Origin: Massilia oculi
GTDB lineage: Bacteria > Pseudomonadota > Gammaproteobacteria > Burkholderiales > Burkholderiaceae_D
Direction: 5' to 3'
Assembly (NCBI RefSeq): GCF_003143515.1
Contig: NZ_CP029343.1
Span: forward strand, 2,790,001 to 2,854,000
DNA: 64,000 nucleotides
Shown here in pieces: positions 25,686 through 34,855 of this stretch. The first letter of the stretch is position 1, and each line of letters begins with the position of its first letter. The notes under the pieces were generated by a model. That model made no database searches. It saw nothing but the letters and a program-made list of their open reading frames with translations, and was not told the origin of the DNA. The position numbers and the translations under genes were made by a program.

Positions 25686-26543
25686 ATGCACCACTTTCTT
25701 ACCCGTAGTGCGAGCCGCGCCATCATCCGGAGCGCCCTGCTCGCGGCCGGCGTTACCTTCGTCGTCGCCAGCCCGGCGCATGCGCAGGACGCCGCCTTTG
25801 CCTGGCCCGGCGGTGCGCGGGCGGCGGTCAGCCTGGCCTATGACGACGCCCTCGATTCCCAGCTCGACAACGCCATCCCGGCGCTCGATCGCCACGGCGT
25901 CAAGGGCACGTTTTTCCTGCAGCTGTCCAGCGAGCCGGTGGCAAGGCGCATGGAGGATTGGCGCGCCGCGGCCAGGGGCGGCCATGAGCTGGGCAACCAC
26001 AGCCTGTTCCACCAGTGTTCCGGCGCGGGGCCGGACCGCGCCTGGGTCGCTCCGCACCGCAACCTCGACACCACCACGCGCGAGCAGATGCAGGACCAGG
26101 TCCTGCTCGCCAACACGATGCTCACTGCGATCGACGGCCGCCGCGAGCGCACCTACACCGCTCCCTGCTTCGACGTGAAGGCCCTGGGCGGCGATTACCT
26201 GCCGGCGCTGCACGCGCGCTTCGTGGCGATCAAGGCCGGCCCCGGCCCCGGCGTGCCGGCCTCGATGGCGGCGGTCGATCCCTACCGGGTGGCCTCGGTC
26301 GCGCCGGTGGGCGCGAGCGGCGCCGAACTGATCGCGCTGGTGAAGCAGGCGGGGGAACGCGGCACCATGATCGCCTTCACCTTCCACGGCATCGGCGGCG
26401 ACCATCTGAGCGTATCGACGCAGGCGCACGAGGAGCTGGTCCGCTTCCTCGCCGCGCATCGCCAGGAGTACTGGACCGACACCTTCCTCAACATCATGAA
26501 GCACGTCAGGCAGCAGCGGGCGGCGACGCCTGCGGCGCGATGA
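25686..26543 (+). CDS. Secreted polysaccharide deacetylase (NodB domain)
   Basis: 285 residues with a signal peptide (cleavage likely after PAHA, residue 33). The NodB core shows the catalytic/metal Asp pair in AYDDA (53-54) and the HSLFH metal motif at 105-109, then TAPCFD and a late FTFHGIG with the last catalytic His. The family is CE4-like and removes acyl groups from extracellular glycans or glycan-like substrates. It shares a LacI-type operator with the beta-glucan genes and heads a unit with the GH16 enzyme, so deacetylation of substituted glucan is a reasonable guess. The start at 25686 has GGAG five bases upstream. Confidence 0.88.
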   Translation: MHHFLTRSASRAIIRSALLAAGVTFVVASPAHAQDAAFAWPGGARAAVSLAYDDALDSQLDNAIPALDRHGVKGTFFLQLSSEPVARRMEDWRAAARGGHELGNHSLFHQCSGAGPDRAWVAPHRNLDTTTREQMQDQVLLANTMLTAIDGRRERTYTAPCFDVKALGGDYLPALHARFVAIKAGPGPGVPASMAAVDPYRVASVAPVGASGAELIALVKQAGERGTMIAFTFHGIGGDHLSVSTQAHEELVRFLAAHRQEYWTDTFLNIMKHVRQQRAATPAAR

Positions 26544-26563
26544 CGGCCGAATCAAGGAGACAT

Positions 26564-27406
26564 ATGAAGACGTTGACCAGACTGGCCGCGCTGCTCGCGC
26601 TGGCCGCCAGCGCGGGCTGCGCCACACAATCCGCCACACAATCCGCCAACAACGCAGCCGCCACCGCAGCCGCCACCGCCGGCCTGCCCGGCTGGACGCT
26701 GGAGTGGAGCGACGAATTCGACGGCGCGGCGCTGGACCTCGGCAAATGGCTCCCCGAGACCGGCGGCCATGGCTGGGGCAACAACGAGATGCAGTTCTAT
26801 ACCGACCGGCCCGAGAACGTGCGCGTGGAAGGCGGCCACCTGGTGATCGAGGCGCGCAAGGAAAGCCATGAAGGCAAGGACTACACCTCGGCGCGGCTCA
26901 AGACGGCCGGGCTGAAGGAAACGCAATACGGCCGCTACGAGGCCCGCATCAAGGTGCCGAAGGGCCAGGGCATCTGGCCCGCGTTCTGGATGCTGGGGGC
27001 GAACATCAAGCAGGTCGGCTGGCCGAAGAGCGGCGAGATCGACATCATGGAAATCATCGGCAAGGAGCCCGCCAATGCCTACGGCACCCTGCACGGGCCG
27101 GGCTACTCGGGCGAGCACGCCTTCAGCAAGGCCAGCGCCCTGTCAGGGGCCGAGTACGGCGACGACTTCCACGTGTTCGCCGTCGAATGGGAGCCGAAGC
27201 AGATTCGCTGGTACCGCGACGGCATCCACTACCACACCGCCACGCCGGATACCGTCAAGGGCGAGTGGGTGTTCGAGCATCCCTTCTTCGTGCTCCTGAA
27301 CCTGGCCGTGGGCGGCTATTGGCCGGGCTATCCGGATGCGACCACGCCGTTCCCGCGCCGGATGCTGGTCGATTACGTGCGGGTGTATCGCAAGACGGCG
27401 CCTTGA
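26564..27406 (+). CDS. GH16 endo-beta-1,3-glucanase (laminarinase-type) lipoprotein
   Basis: 280 residues from ATG 26564 behind AAGGAGA. The lipobox ASAGC (Cys19) predicts an outer-membrane lipoprotein, followed by a low-complexity Ala/Asn/Gln linker. The GH16 core starts WSDEFDG and has the catalytic motif GEIDIMEIIG with Glu158, Asp160 and Glu163. The ExDxxE form with Ile-Met is typical of laminarinases rather than kappa-carrageenases. It would cut beta-1,3(-1,4)-glucan at the cell surface, feeding the TonB receptor and the GH3 exo-enzyme. Confidence 0.92.
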   Translation: MKTLTRLAALLALAASAGCATQSATQSANNAAATAAATAGLPGWTLEWSDEFDGAALDLGKWLPETGGHGWGNNEMQFYTDRPENVRVEGGHLVIEARKESHEGKDYTSARLKTAGLKETQYGRYEARIKVPKGQGIWPAFWMLGANIKQVGWPKSGEIDIMEIIGKEPANAYGTLHGPGYSGEHAFSKASALSGAEYGDDFHVFAVEWEPKQIRWYRDGIHYHTATPDTVKGEWVFEHPFFVLLNLAVGGYWPGYPDATTPFPRRMLVDYVRVYRKTAP

Positions 27407-27409
27407 CGC

Positions 27410-28288
27410 CTAGGCCCCGGCGGCCATGCCCGCGCGCAGCTGGTCGGCGACCCAGCCCGCGCGCGCCGACAACGGCCATTCGGCGCGGTGGATCAGCCAC
27501 AGCGTGTCGAGCACCGGCGCGCCCGTGTCGACCACCTGCAGCGCTTCCTGCCGGACGAAGGCCTGGCGCGCATAGGCAGGGATCACCGTGAAGCCGAGGC
27601 CGCGCGCGACCGGTTCGAGGATCAGGCCGATCTGGTTGCTGAAACCCCGCGGGGGGAGGCTGGCGACGCCGGGGTTGCCCGGAAAGCAGCGGCTCAGCAG
27701 GCGCGTGGCCATCGCCTGGCCGTCCGGATGGTCGATGAACCCCAGGGCCGCCAGGTCTTCCCAGCCGTTTGCTGCCCGGCCAGCGGGCGCCACCAGTTCC
27801 AGCGCTTCGTGGGCGAAAGGCTCGGCCACGAGCCGCGCGTCGTCGGGGCGCAGGGTGACGATGCCGAGTTCATAGCGCTGGTCCAGCACCGCCTGCATGG
27901 TCTCGGCATCGGGCGCGAAACGATGGCGCACCACCAGGCCAGGCTGCGCCGCCTGCAGCGCCAGAAGCCGCGGATACAGGATCAGGCCAACGCTGCCGGG
28001 CGTGACCAGTCCGACGTCTCCCACGGTCGGGTCGCCATCCTGGAGCCGTTCCTCGAGGCGTCGTTCGGCCCGCTGCAGCTCCATGCAGTAATCGAGCAGC
28101 GCGCCGCCGGCCGGAGTCAGCTCGAGCTGGCGCGGACGACGCACCAGCAAGGGGCCGAAACGCGTTTCCAGGTGGCGCACGTGCTGGCTGACGGCGGCCT
28201 GGGTCAGGCCCAGGCGATCGGCCGCGCGCGTGAAGCTTCCAAGCTCGGCGAGGGCGGCGAAGGAACGCAGCCACTGGGGTTGCAACAT
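27410..28288 (-). CDS. LysR-family transcriptional regulator
   Basis: 292 residues from ATG 28288 (MLQPQWLRSFAALAE), the usual LysR start; the frame opens further upstream without support. The HTH (about 17-36, SFTRAADRLGLTQAAVSQHV) and the long linker helix are followed by a substrate-binding-like effector domain. It is divergent from the VOC-family gene at 28383, with 94 bases between, the standard layout for a LysR regulator and its target. The two stop codons with the GH16 gene lie only a few bases apart, so the genes converge. Confidence 0.92.
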   Translation of the reverse strand: MLQPQWLRSFAALAELGSFTRAADRLGLTQAAVSQHVRHLETRFGPLLVRRPRQLELTPAGGALLDYCMELQRAERRLEERLQDGDPTVGDVGLVTPGSVGLILYPRLLALQAAQPGLVVRHRFAPDAETMQAVLDQRYELGIVTLRPDDARLVAEPFAHEALELVAPAGRAANGWEDLAALGFIDHPDGQAMATRLLSRCFPGNPGVASLPPRGFSNQIGLILEPVARGLGFTVIPAYARQAFVRQEALQVVDTGAPVLDTLWLIHRAEWPLSARAGWVADQLRAGMAAGA

Positions 28289-28299
28289 AACAGAATCTA

Positions 28300-28350
28300 A
28301 TGGGAATGATAAGTGTCCATTAGTGTACATTATCGTTTCCGCGACCGACA
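28300..28350. promoter_or_regulatory. LysR/VOC divergent promoter region
   Basis: The short AT-rich spacer contains an ATAATGTACACTAATGGACACTTAT-like stretch with inverted ATAA/TTAT ends and TGT/ACA repeats, a plausible binding area for the adjacent LysR protein. The exact site cannot be fixed by eye. Confidence 0.35.
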
Positions 28351-28382
28351 ATGTCTGCTCCAACCACCTTGCGGAGTTCGTC

Positions 28383-28886
28383 ATGCCCTACCCACGCAGC
28401 TTTTCCCATATCGGTCTGTCCGTTCCCGACCTCGAGGCGGCAGTCAAGTTCTATACCGAGGTCCTTGGCTGGTACCTGATCATGCCGCCGACCACGATCG
28501 GCGAGGACGACAGCGCGATCGGCGTCATGTGCACCGACGTCTTCGGCGCCGGCTGGGAGTCCTTCCGCATCGCCCACCTGTCCACCGGCGACCGGGTCGG
28601 CGTCGAGCTGTTCGAGTTCCGCGACGCGGTCCGGCCCGACAATAACTTCGAGTACTGGAAGACCGGCGTGTTCCATTTCTGCGTGCAGGATCCCGACGTC
28701 GAGGGCCTGGCCGCGAAGATCGTGGCGGCCGGCGGCAAGCAGCGCATGCCGGTGCGCGAATACTTCCCGGGCGAAAAGCCCTACCGCATGGTCTACATGG
28801 AGGACCCGTTCGGCAACATCCTGGAGATCTACAGCCATAGCTACGAGCTGACCTATGCAGCCGGGGCGTACCAGCCGACGGCCTGA
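28383..28886 (+). CDS. VOC-superfamily (glyoxalase/dioxygenase fold) protein
   Basis: 167 residues from ATG 28383, with GGAG six bases upstream. It has two beta-alpha-beta-beta-beta modules. The first module opens SHIGLSVPDLEAAVKFYTEVLGW with the metal-binding His, and the second contains GVFHFCVQDPDVEGLAAKI and ends YMEDPFGNILEIYSHSYE with the metal-binding Glu. This is a typical VOC metalloenzyme; substrate unknown. It is likely controlled by the divergent LysR regulator. Confidence 0.85.
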   Translation: MPYPRSFSHIGLSVPDLEAAVKFYTEVLGWYLIMPPTTIGEDDSAIGVMCTDVFGAGWESFRIAHLSTGDRVGVELFEFRDAVRPDNNFEYWKTGVFHFCVQDPDVEGLAAKIVAAGGKQRMPVREYFPGEKPYRMVYMEDPFGNILEIYSHSYELTYAAGAYQPTA

Positions 28887-28918
28887 CGCCGCCGGCACGA
28901 TGGCTGCACGCGCGAGCA

Positions 28919-29980
28919 CTAGCGGCGAGCCAGGCGCTCCGGCTCCGCCTCAGGCCACAGGCGCAGCGCCGTGCCGTGGCGCGCCAGGTCGCGGCCCAGC
29001 ACCAGCCGCAGGTTGACGGGCGCGCCGGGGTCGACTTCGCGCAGCCGGGCGCTGCCCAGGCGCCGCGCCAGCCGGCGCGCGGCGTCGGCATGGGTTGCCT
29101 CGTACTCGATGCGGGTGTAATGCACCGCAAAGCCCGGATCGTTCGACAGGCGCGTCACCCGGATGCCCGGTTCGTCGATGCGGTTCGACAGCGCGCGCGC
29201 CATGCCGGTCACGCCGTTGCCGTTGCGGATTTCCAGGCGCGCCACCGCAGCCGAAGCGGGCGCCTCGCGTTCCTCCTGCGCTTGGTGTGCCTCGCGCGCC
29301 GCGTCCACCCGCCGCAACTCCATCATGCCGTCCACGCCGACGTGGATATAGGACTGGGACCAGTCGGGATGGGCCTGCGGCTTCGGTGCGGCCAGGGCCT
29401 GGCCGAGCGGCGCCACCTCGGTCTTGCCGCCGGCGGCGGCGAAGTCGGCGCGCAGGTCGTGCTGGCGCAGCGCCGCCGCCTGCCGGTGCATCTGCGCGGC
29501 GCGCCCGGCCTGTCCCAATGCAGCCAGGGCGTCGCCCAGCAGCTGCCAGCCGCGCGGATCGAGCGGGTCGAGCAGGCAGGCGCGTTCGAGCGCGCCGCGC
29601 GCCTCCTCGTGCGCGCCGCCCAGCAGGTAAGCCTGCCCCAGGTTGGCGAACAGGTAAGCCTTGCCCGGTCCCGCATCCAGGCCGATCGACGCGGTCAGCT
29701 CGCGCCAGATCGACGTCGCCCGTTCCAGTTCGCCGCTCTCGGCGTGCAGGGTCGCCAGGCCGTTGCGCGCGCCGGGATGGCCGGGCTCCAGCCGCAGCAC
29801 GGCCTCGTAGGCGGCGCGCGCGCCGTCCAGCTGCTCTGCCAGGTGTTGCGCGCGGCCGGTGCGATAGATGTCCTCGGCCTGCGCGCCACTGTCGAGGGCG
29901 GCGCGCCAGCCGAACGGCGAGCAGGCCATCAGGCCGGCGCACAGCAGCGCCAGGCGGGTCATCTCGAGGGTGCGTCGCAT
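28919..29980 (-). CDS. TadD-like TPR lipoprotein fused to a LytR_C domain
   Basis: 353 residues from ATG 29980 behind AAAGGAG. The lipobox LMAC gives an acylated Cys20. TPR repeats cover about residues 35-185 (RAQHLAEQLDGARAAYEAVLRLEPGHPGARNGLATLHAE and two further units). A LytR_C-type domain covers about 245-330 (ARLEIRNGNGVTGMARALSNRI ... GFAVHYTRIEYE). TadD proteins are TPR lipoproteins needed for Flp pilus assembly; the LytR_C addition is seen in some betaproteobacterial tad loci. It is the last gene of the minus-strand tad operon. Confidence 0.85.
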   Translation of the reverse strand: MRRTLEMTRLALLCAGLMACSPFGWRAALDSGAQAEDIYRTGRAQHLAEQLDGARAAYEAVLRLEPGHPGARNGLATLHAESGELERATSIWRELTASIGLDAGPGKAYLFANLGQAYLLGGAHEEARGALERACLLDPLDPRGWQLLGDALAALGQAGRAAQMHRQAAALRQHDLRADFAAAGGKTEVAPLGQALAAPKPQAHPDWSQSYIHVGVDGMMELRRVDAAREAHQAQEEREAPASAAVARLEIRNGNGVTGMARALSNRIDEPGIRVTRLSNDPGFAVHYTRIEYEATHADAARRLARRLGSARLREVDPGAPVNLRLVLGRDLARHGTALRLWPEAEPERLARR

Positions 29981-29993
29981 GGATTCGCTCCTT

Positions 29994-30941
29994 TCAGCGC
30001 GCGAAGGGCATGGAACCCAGGGTGCGCGAGATCTGGATCGCGGCCGGCCCGAGCAGGACCATCAGCAGCGTCGGGAAGATGCAGAAGATCAGCGGGAACA
30101 GCAGCTTGAGGCCGATCTTGGCGGCGGTTTCCTCGGCCATCACGCGCCGCTTGTGGCGCAGGTTCTCGGCATGCACGCGCAGCGAGTCGCCGACGCTGGT
30201 GCCGAAGCGCTCGGACTGGATCAGCATCGCGACCAGGGTGTCGACGTCGTCCACGCCCGAGCGCAGCGCGAAGTTGCGCAACGCCTTTTCCTTGGAAAAG
30301 CCGGCGCGCATCTCCATCAGCACCAGTTGCAGCTCCTGCGACAGCACCACGCTCTTGATGTGGATCTCGGCCGCGACCTTGACCAGCGCCCGCTCCAGGC
30401 TCAGGCCGGCCTCGACGCAAACGGTCAGGAGGTCGAGCGCGTCGGGGACGGTCTCGAAGATCTCGCGCCGGCGCCTCTGCACCAGGCGCTCGAGCACCGC
30501 GTTGGGCGCGTAGTAGCCGGAGGCGGCGCCCACCAGCAGGATGCCGAGCACCTTGCCGCCGCTCAGGGACGAGCCATACAGCACCAGGAATGGCGCGCAC
30601 AGGGCCGGCACCAGCAGCGCCAGCGCGGTCTTGGACGCGAAGTACAGGGTCGGCGCCGACGGGTGGCGCCAGCCGGCGTTCATGAAGCGGGTGCGCAAGG
30701 TCGATTTTTCCCAGCCTTCCTCGGGGATCGACAGCCTGGTGAGGGGACGGGCGACGCTGGCGACGCGCTCGATCCAGCGTACGCCCAGTTCGTTGCCACC
30801 CCGCGCTCCGGCGCGCGGGGCCAGGAAGCGGCGCAGGCGCTCGCGCAGCGCCAGCGGCGCGAACAGCACCAGCGCGACCCAGGCCAGCAGGCAGACGACG
30901 GCGAAGACGATCAGCAGGAAAACCAGTTGGGAAGAAGTCAT
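29994..30941 (-). CDS. tadC: TadC, inner-membrane platform protein of the Flp pilus
   Basis: A 315-residue GspF/T2SSF-family protein. The conserved T2SSF core runs from about residue 160 to 300 (VPDALDLLTVCVEAGLSLERALVKVAAEI ... LRHKRRVMAEETAAKIGLKLLFPLIFCIFPTLL). Hydrophobic segments lie at the N-terminus, near 105-140, and at the C-terminus. It forms the membrane platform with TadB on which the TadA ATPase acts. It starts seven bases after the tadB stop. Confidence 0.93.
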   Translation of the reverse strand: MTSSQLVFLLIVFAVVCLLAWVALVLFAPLALRERLRRFLAPRAGARGGNELGVRWIERVASVARPLTRLSIPEEGWEKSTLRTRFMNAGWRHPSAPTLYFASKTALALLVPALCAPFLVLYGSSLSGGKVLGILLVGAASGYYAPNAVLERLVQRRRREIFETVPDALDLLTVCVEAGLSLERALVKVAAEIHIKSVVLSQELQLVLMEMRAGFSKEKALRNFALRSGVDDVDTLVAMLIQSERFGTSVGDSLRVHAENLRHKRRVMAEETAAKIGLKLLFPLIFCIFPTLLMVLLGPAAIQISRTLGSMPFAR

Positions 30942-30948
30942 GGGGGCC

Positions 30949-31941
30949 TCACACGCGGATGCGGATGGTCTTGCGCAGCCACAGCACGCCGAATACGATC
31001 ATGCCCAGGCCGTACCACAGCAGGCGCACCCCGGACGGATCGGTCCACAGCATGCGCACGTAGTCCGGGCTGCTGACCAGCATCACGCCCATCACGCCGA
31101 ACGGCAGCACGCCCAGGATCCAGGCCGACATGCGTCCCTCGGCCGACAGCACGCGCACCTGCGCCACCAGCTTCAGGCGGGCGCGGATGATCTGGCTGAT
31201 GTTGCCGAGGATTTCAGCCAGGTTGCCGCCCGATTCGCGCTGGATCAGCACCGCGATGATCAGGTAGCGCAGGTCGGTCAGAGGGATGCGCTCGGCCAGG
31301 CCGTGCAGGGCCTCGTTCATCGGCACGCCATAGTTGATTTCCTCACGCGTGATGCGGAACTCGCCGGCCAGCGGCTCGGGCAGCTCGTTGCCGACGATTT
31401 GCAGCACGTTGGTGAACGAGTGGCCGGCGCGCAGCGCGCGCGCGATGAAGTCGGCCGCCTCGGGCAGCTGGTGCTCGATGCGCACCAGGCGCCGCATGCG
31501 CATGCGGTGCAGCAGCCACCAGGGCAGGACCAGGCCGCCGGCGCAGGCCAGCAGGCGCGCCGGCAACGGCACGCCGAAGGAGCTGACGGCATCGGAGGTC
31601 AGCACCAGGGCCGCCACCATGCAGCCGAGCGAGCCGGCGAGGAACTGGCCGACCGACCAGGTGGCGCCGGCCTGCACCAGCAGCGCATCGATGCGCTGCG
31701 CCAGCTTGACGCGATGCAGCAGGCGGTCCAGCGCCTCGATGCGGCTGTAGCGGCGCTGCTTGAGGATCGAGATCCGTTCGCCGCTGCGCGCGTTCACGCC
31801 GCCGGACATGATCTGCAGGCGGCGCGCGATGCGGCGCGCCGCCGCGCCATGGGTGCTCATCCACCACAGGTAGAAGCCCTCGACCGCCAGGATCACGGCC
31901 GCGAACAGCAGCACCACGAAACCATAGAACAAGCCGTCCAT
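30949..31941 (-). CDS. tadB: TadB, inner-membrane platform protein of the Flp pilus
   Basis: 330 residues, T2SSF family. Two N-terminal hydrophobic regions are followed by the core LPEAADFIARALRAGHSFTNVLQIVGNELPEPLAGEF (near 165-205) and a C-terminal pair of membrane helices. The ribosome site GGGAG is suitably spaced. It sits between tadA and tadC as in all canonical tad loci. Confidence 0.93.
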   Translation of the reverse strand: MDGLFYGFVVLLFAAVILAVEGFYLWWMSTHGAAARRIARRLQIMSGGVNARSGERISILKQRRYSRIEALDRLLHRVKLAQRIDALLVQAGATWSVGQFLAGSLGCMVAALVLTSDAVSSFGVPLPARLLACAGGLVLPWWLLHRMRMRRLVRIEHQLPEAADFIARALRAGHSFTNVLQIVGNELPEPLAGEFRITREEINYGVPMNEALHGLAERIPLTDLRYLIIAVLIQRESGGNLAEILGNISQIIRARLKLVAQVRVLSAEGRMSAWILGVLPFGVMGVMLVSSPDYVRMLWTDPSGVRLLWYGLGMIVFGVLWLRKTIRIRV

Positions 31942-31964
31942 ATGCGCGCTCCCGGTCGCTCAGT

Positions 31965-33317
31965 TCATTCAAACCGGCGGTCGGGATCGAATGAATCGTC
32001 CGACACCGGGACCCCGAACAGCTTGAGGCGATCGGCGAAGCGCGGGCGCACGCCGGTGGCGCTGAAGTGACCCAGCACCTTGCCGTCGACGTCGACCCCG
32101 CGCTGCTCGAAGCGGAAGATCTCCTGCATCGAGATGATCTCGCCCTCCATGCCGGTGATTTCCTGCATGCTGACCAGCTTGCGCGTGCCGTCGGTCAGGC
32201 GCGAGACCTGGACCACCACCGTCACCGCCGACACGATCTGCTGGCGGATCGCGCGCGGCGTCAGGTTTACCGCCGCCATGCTGACCATGTTCTCCAGCCG
32301 TGACAGCGCGTCGCGCGGCGTGTTCGAGTGGATGGTGGCCAGCGACCCTTCGTGGCCGGTGTTCATCGCCTGCAGCATGTCGAGCGCCTCCGGGCCGCGC
32401 ACCTCGCCCAGGATGATGCGGTCGGGCCGCATGCGCAGCGCGTTGCGCACCAGCGCGCGCTGCGGCACCTCGCCCTTGCCCTCGATGTTGGCGGGTCGCG
32501 TCTCCAGGCGCACCACGTGCGGCTGGCGCAGCTGCAGCTCGGCCGCGTCCTCGATCGTCACCACCCGTTCGGTGGGCGGGATGAAGCCCGAAATCAGGTT
32601 GAGCAAGGTGGTCTTGCCGCTGCCGGTGCCGCCCGAGATCAGGATGTTGACCTTGGCCGTGCCCAGCCCTTCCAGCACCCGGATCATGGGCGTGGTCACG
32701 CTTTTATAGTCGAGCAGGTTCTGCACCGTCAGCGGGCTGCCGCCGAAGCGGCGGATCGACAGGATCGGCCCGTCCACCGCCAGCGGCGGAATGATCGCGT
32801 TCACCCGCGAGCCGTCCGGCAGCCTGGCGTCGACCATCGGGCTCGACTCGTCCACCCGGCGGCCCACCCGCGAGACGATCTTCTCGATGATCTTCATCAG
32901 GTGGGCGTTGTCGTGGAAGGTGATCTCGGTCAGCTCCAGCCGGCCGTGGCGCTCGACGTAGACCTTGTTGGCGGTATTGACCAGGATGTCCGAGATCGAG
33001 GGGTCGGACAGCAGCGGTTCGAGCGGGCCGAAGCCCAGCATCTCGTGCTGGATATCGAGCACCAGGTGGTGCCGTTCGTGCTGGTTGAGGACGATGCGCT
33101 CGTCCTCGATGATGCGCTGGACCAGCAGCGCCAGCTCGTGCTTGAACTGCTCGGCGGTCAGGCGCTTGAGCCGCTCCAGGTCGATCCGGTCGAGGATCAT
33201 CTGGTGCATCAGCTTCTTGAGCTCCTGGTAGGCCTGGTTCGGCGCATCCTGCAACTCGGCGCCGCCGCCGGTGATGCGCTCCTGGCCGGACAGGGCAAGT
33301 CGTTCGCGAAGGGACAT
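31965..33317 (-). CDS. tadA: TadA/CpaF, pilus assembly secretion ATPase
   Basis: 450 residues from ATG 33317. An N-terminal helical domain precedes the RecA-like core with Walker [10 protein letters not shown] (229-237), Asp box ([11 protein letters not shown]), Walker [15 protein letters not shown] and His box [16 protein letters not shown]. This is the GspE-superfamily hexameric motor that drives Flp assembly. Longer in-frame sequence upstream belongs to the overlapping CpaE region and is not coding. Confidence 0.95.
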   Translation of the reverse strand: MSLRERLALSGQERITGGGAELQDAPNQAYQELKKLMHQMILDRIDLERLKRLTAEQFKHELALLVQRIIEDERIVLNQHERHHLVLDIQHEMLGFGPLEPLLSDPSISDILVNTANKVYVERHGRLELTEITFHDNAHLMKIIEKIVSRVGRRVDESSPMVDARLPDGSRVNAIIPPLAVDGPILSIRRFGGSPLTVQNLLDYKSVTTPMIRVLEGLGTAKVNILISGGTGSGKTTLLNLISGFIPPTERVVTIEDAAELQLRQPHVVRLETRPANIEGKGEVPQRALVRNALRMRPDRIILGEVRGPEALDMLQAMNTGHEGSLATIHSNTPRDALSRLENMVSMAAVNLTPRAIRQQIVSAVTVVVQVSRLTDGTRKLVSMQEITGMEGEIISMQEIFRFEQRGVDVDGKVLGHFSATGVRPRFADRLKLFGVPVSDDSFDPDRRFE

Positions 33318-33355
33318 GGGCGTCTTTCGTGGCTGGATCGGTAATCGACGAGCGA

Positions 33356-34531
33356 TCAGTAATCGGCGTCCTGGCGCCCGAACAGGCGATCCAGCAGGCC
33401 GCGGCTTTCCTGGACCCGGTGCGCGGTCACCATCTCGACCATCTCGGCCAGGCTGCGCGCGGCAAAGCTCGAGCGCGACAGCTGCAGCACCGGCACGCCC
33501 TGGTTCACCGAATCGGTCACCGCGACGTAGTCGTTGGGGAAGGTGTGCACCACCTCGCAGCCCAGCGCCGCATGCAGGTCTTGCAGGCGCAGCTTGCCGC
33601 CCTTCTCGTAGCGGTTGACGATCAGGCGGATGTTGTCCAGGAGGTAGCCCAGCGAGCGGAAGATGTCGAGCAGGCGCCGCGCGTCGCGGATGTCGGGCAG
33701 CGCCAGCTGCAGCACCGGATAGATGGTGTCGGTGACGTCCAGCGCGCGCAGCGACACCGCGTCGATCTGGCGCCCGACGTCGAGCAGCACGTAGTCGTAG
33801 TTCTGGCGCGCCACGCGCAGGATGGTGTCGATGTGTTCCGGCTTGGCCTCTTTCGCGTGGCCGGGATCGTCGGCCGCGGCCAGCACGCCGAAGCCCGGCG
33901 TGACGTGCACCAGGCACGATTCGAGGAAGGGCCCGTCCACGCGCGCGATCTGGGCGCACACGTCCGACATCGTCATGGCCGGCTTCTGGTCGGACACGTA
34001 CAGGGCGGCATCGCCGAACTGGCCGTGCAGGTCGATGAGCAGGACCTTCTTGCCCGCCAGCGTGGCCAGCGCATAGCCGAAGTTGGCCGCGATGAAGGTG
34101 GCGCCGCTGCCGCCCTTGCAGGCGATGAAGGCCAGCACCTTGCCTTCGCGCAGGCTCGACACGCCGGCGGCGGCGGCGATCCGGTCCATCGCCTCGTGGA
34201 AGGCGCGGTGCACCAGCGGCAGTTGCAGCAGCTCGCGCACGCCGGCGCGCATCGCCGTGATCAACAGCTCGGGCTGGTGCTGGTTGGTGAGCAGCATCAG
34301 CTGCGAATCCGGGTACTGGCGGCCCAGGCGCTCGAGCAGGGCCGCCTCCAACGGTTCCAGCCCGCTGGCGTCAATGATCACCAGCTGCGGGGCGTCGGGT
34401 TCGGGGCGGTCGAGCGCCTCGCGCAGGCTGGCGCGGGTGGCGGCCAGGTGCAGGGGCGGGACCCGCGCCGCGCCCTGCGAGGCCAGTTCCGCGTACAAGT
34501 GGCTGTCACGGCTGATCAGGAGCGCTCTCAT
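33356..34531 (-). CDS. cpaE: CpaE/TadZ, pilus localisation ParA-like protein
   Basis: 391 residues from ATG 34531 (MRALLISRDSHLYAEL). The N-terminal receiver-like domain (about 1-125) lacks a full phospho-Asp set. The ParA/MinD-like domain has a deviant Walker A KGGSGATF in which the usual second Lys-Thr is replaced, as is common for TadZ proteins, and a LLDVGRQID region in place of the Walker B. It positions the pilus apparatus at the cell pole. It lies between the small lipoprotein and tadA. Confidence 0.9.
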   Translation of the reverse strand: MRALLISRDSHLYAELASQGAARVPPLHLAATRASLREALDRPEPDAPQLVIIDASGLEPLEAALLERLGRQYPDSQLMLLTNQHQPELLITAMRAGVRELLQLPLVHRAFHEAMDRIAAAAGVSSLREGKVLAFIACKGGSGATFIAANFGYALATLAGKKVLLIDLHGQFGDAALYVSDQKPAMTMSDVCAQIARVDGPFLESCLVHVTPGFGVLAAADDPGHAKEAKPEHIDTILRVARQNYDYVLLDVGRQIDAVSLRALDVTDTIYPVLQLALPDIRDARRLLDIFRSLGYLLDNIRLIVNRYEKGGKLRLQDLHAALGCEVVHTFPNDYVAVTDSVNQGVPVLQLSRSSFAARSLAEMVEMVTAHRVQESRGLLDRLFGRQDADY

Positions 34532-34571
34532 GGCAGCCCCGGACGGAGGACTTCTGCTGCGCGCGCGTCCA

Positions 34572-34841
34572 TCACTGGTCCACCATCGCCGCTGGCGGCC
34601 CAAGTTCCGGCCGGGCGAACGAACGCTGGTAGTTCTCGATGGCGGCGCGCGCGGCGCGGCCGTCGAGGCCTACGGAAGGATTGCTGGCGGCGGCGCCGCT
34701 CGGGTCGATCACCTGGGCCGCCAGGTTGCTGCGGGTGGCCGCGCCCAGGCGCGCATCCCAGTGTGGCGTGGTCGAGACGCACCCCGGCGCGCCGCAGGCG
34801 AGCAGCGCCAGCGCCGCCCATCGTGTGAATGTGGTTCGCAT
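34572..34841 (-). CDS. Small tad-locus lipoprotein
   Basis: 89 residues with a type-II signal peptide (LALLACGAPGC; Cys16 or Cys21 could be acylated). The mature part contains DPSGAAASNPSVGLDGRAARAAIENYQRSFARPE. The GLDG-x-AA-x-x-AI-x-x-YQ-x-SF pattern recurs in small lipoproteins between the secretin and CpaE genes of betaproteobacterial tad loci. It occupies the position of CpaD/RcpB and probably serves as a pilotin or periplasmic partner of the secretin. Confidence 0.75.
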   Translation of the reverse strand: MRTTFTRWAALALLACGAPGCVSTTPHWDARLGAATRSNLAAQVIDPSGAAASNPSVGLDGRAARAAIENYQRSFARPELGPPAAMVDQ

Positions 34842-34855
34842 CGCATTCTCCTATG

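Noticed and set aside
33318..33959. N-terminal extension of TadA
   Set aside because: The in-frame extension is antisense-like Arg/Gly-rich sequence overlapping cpaE. TadA proteins begin near the MSLRERL start at 33317.
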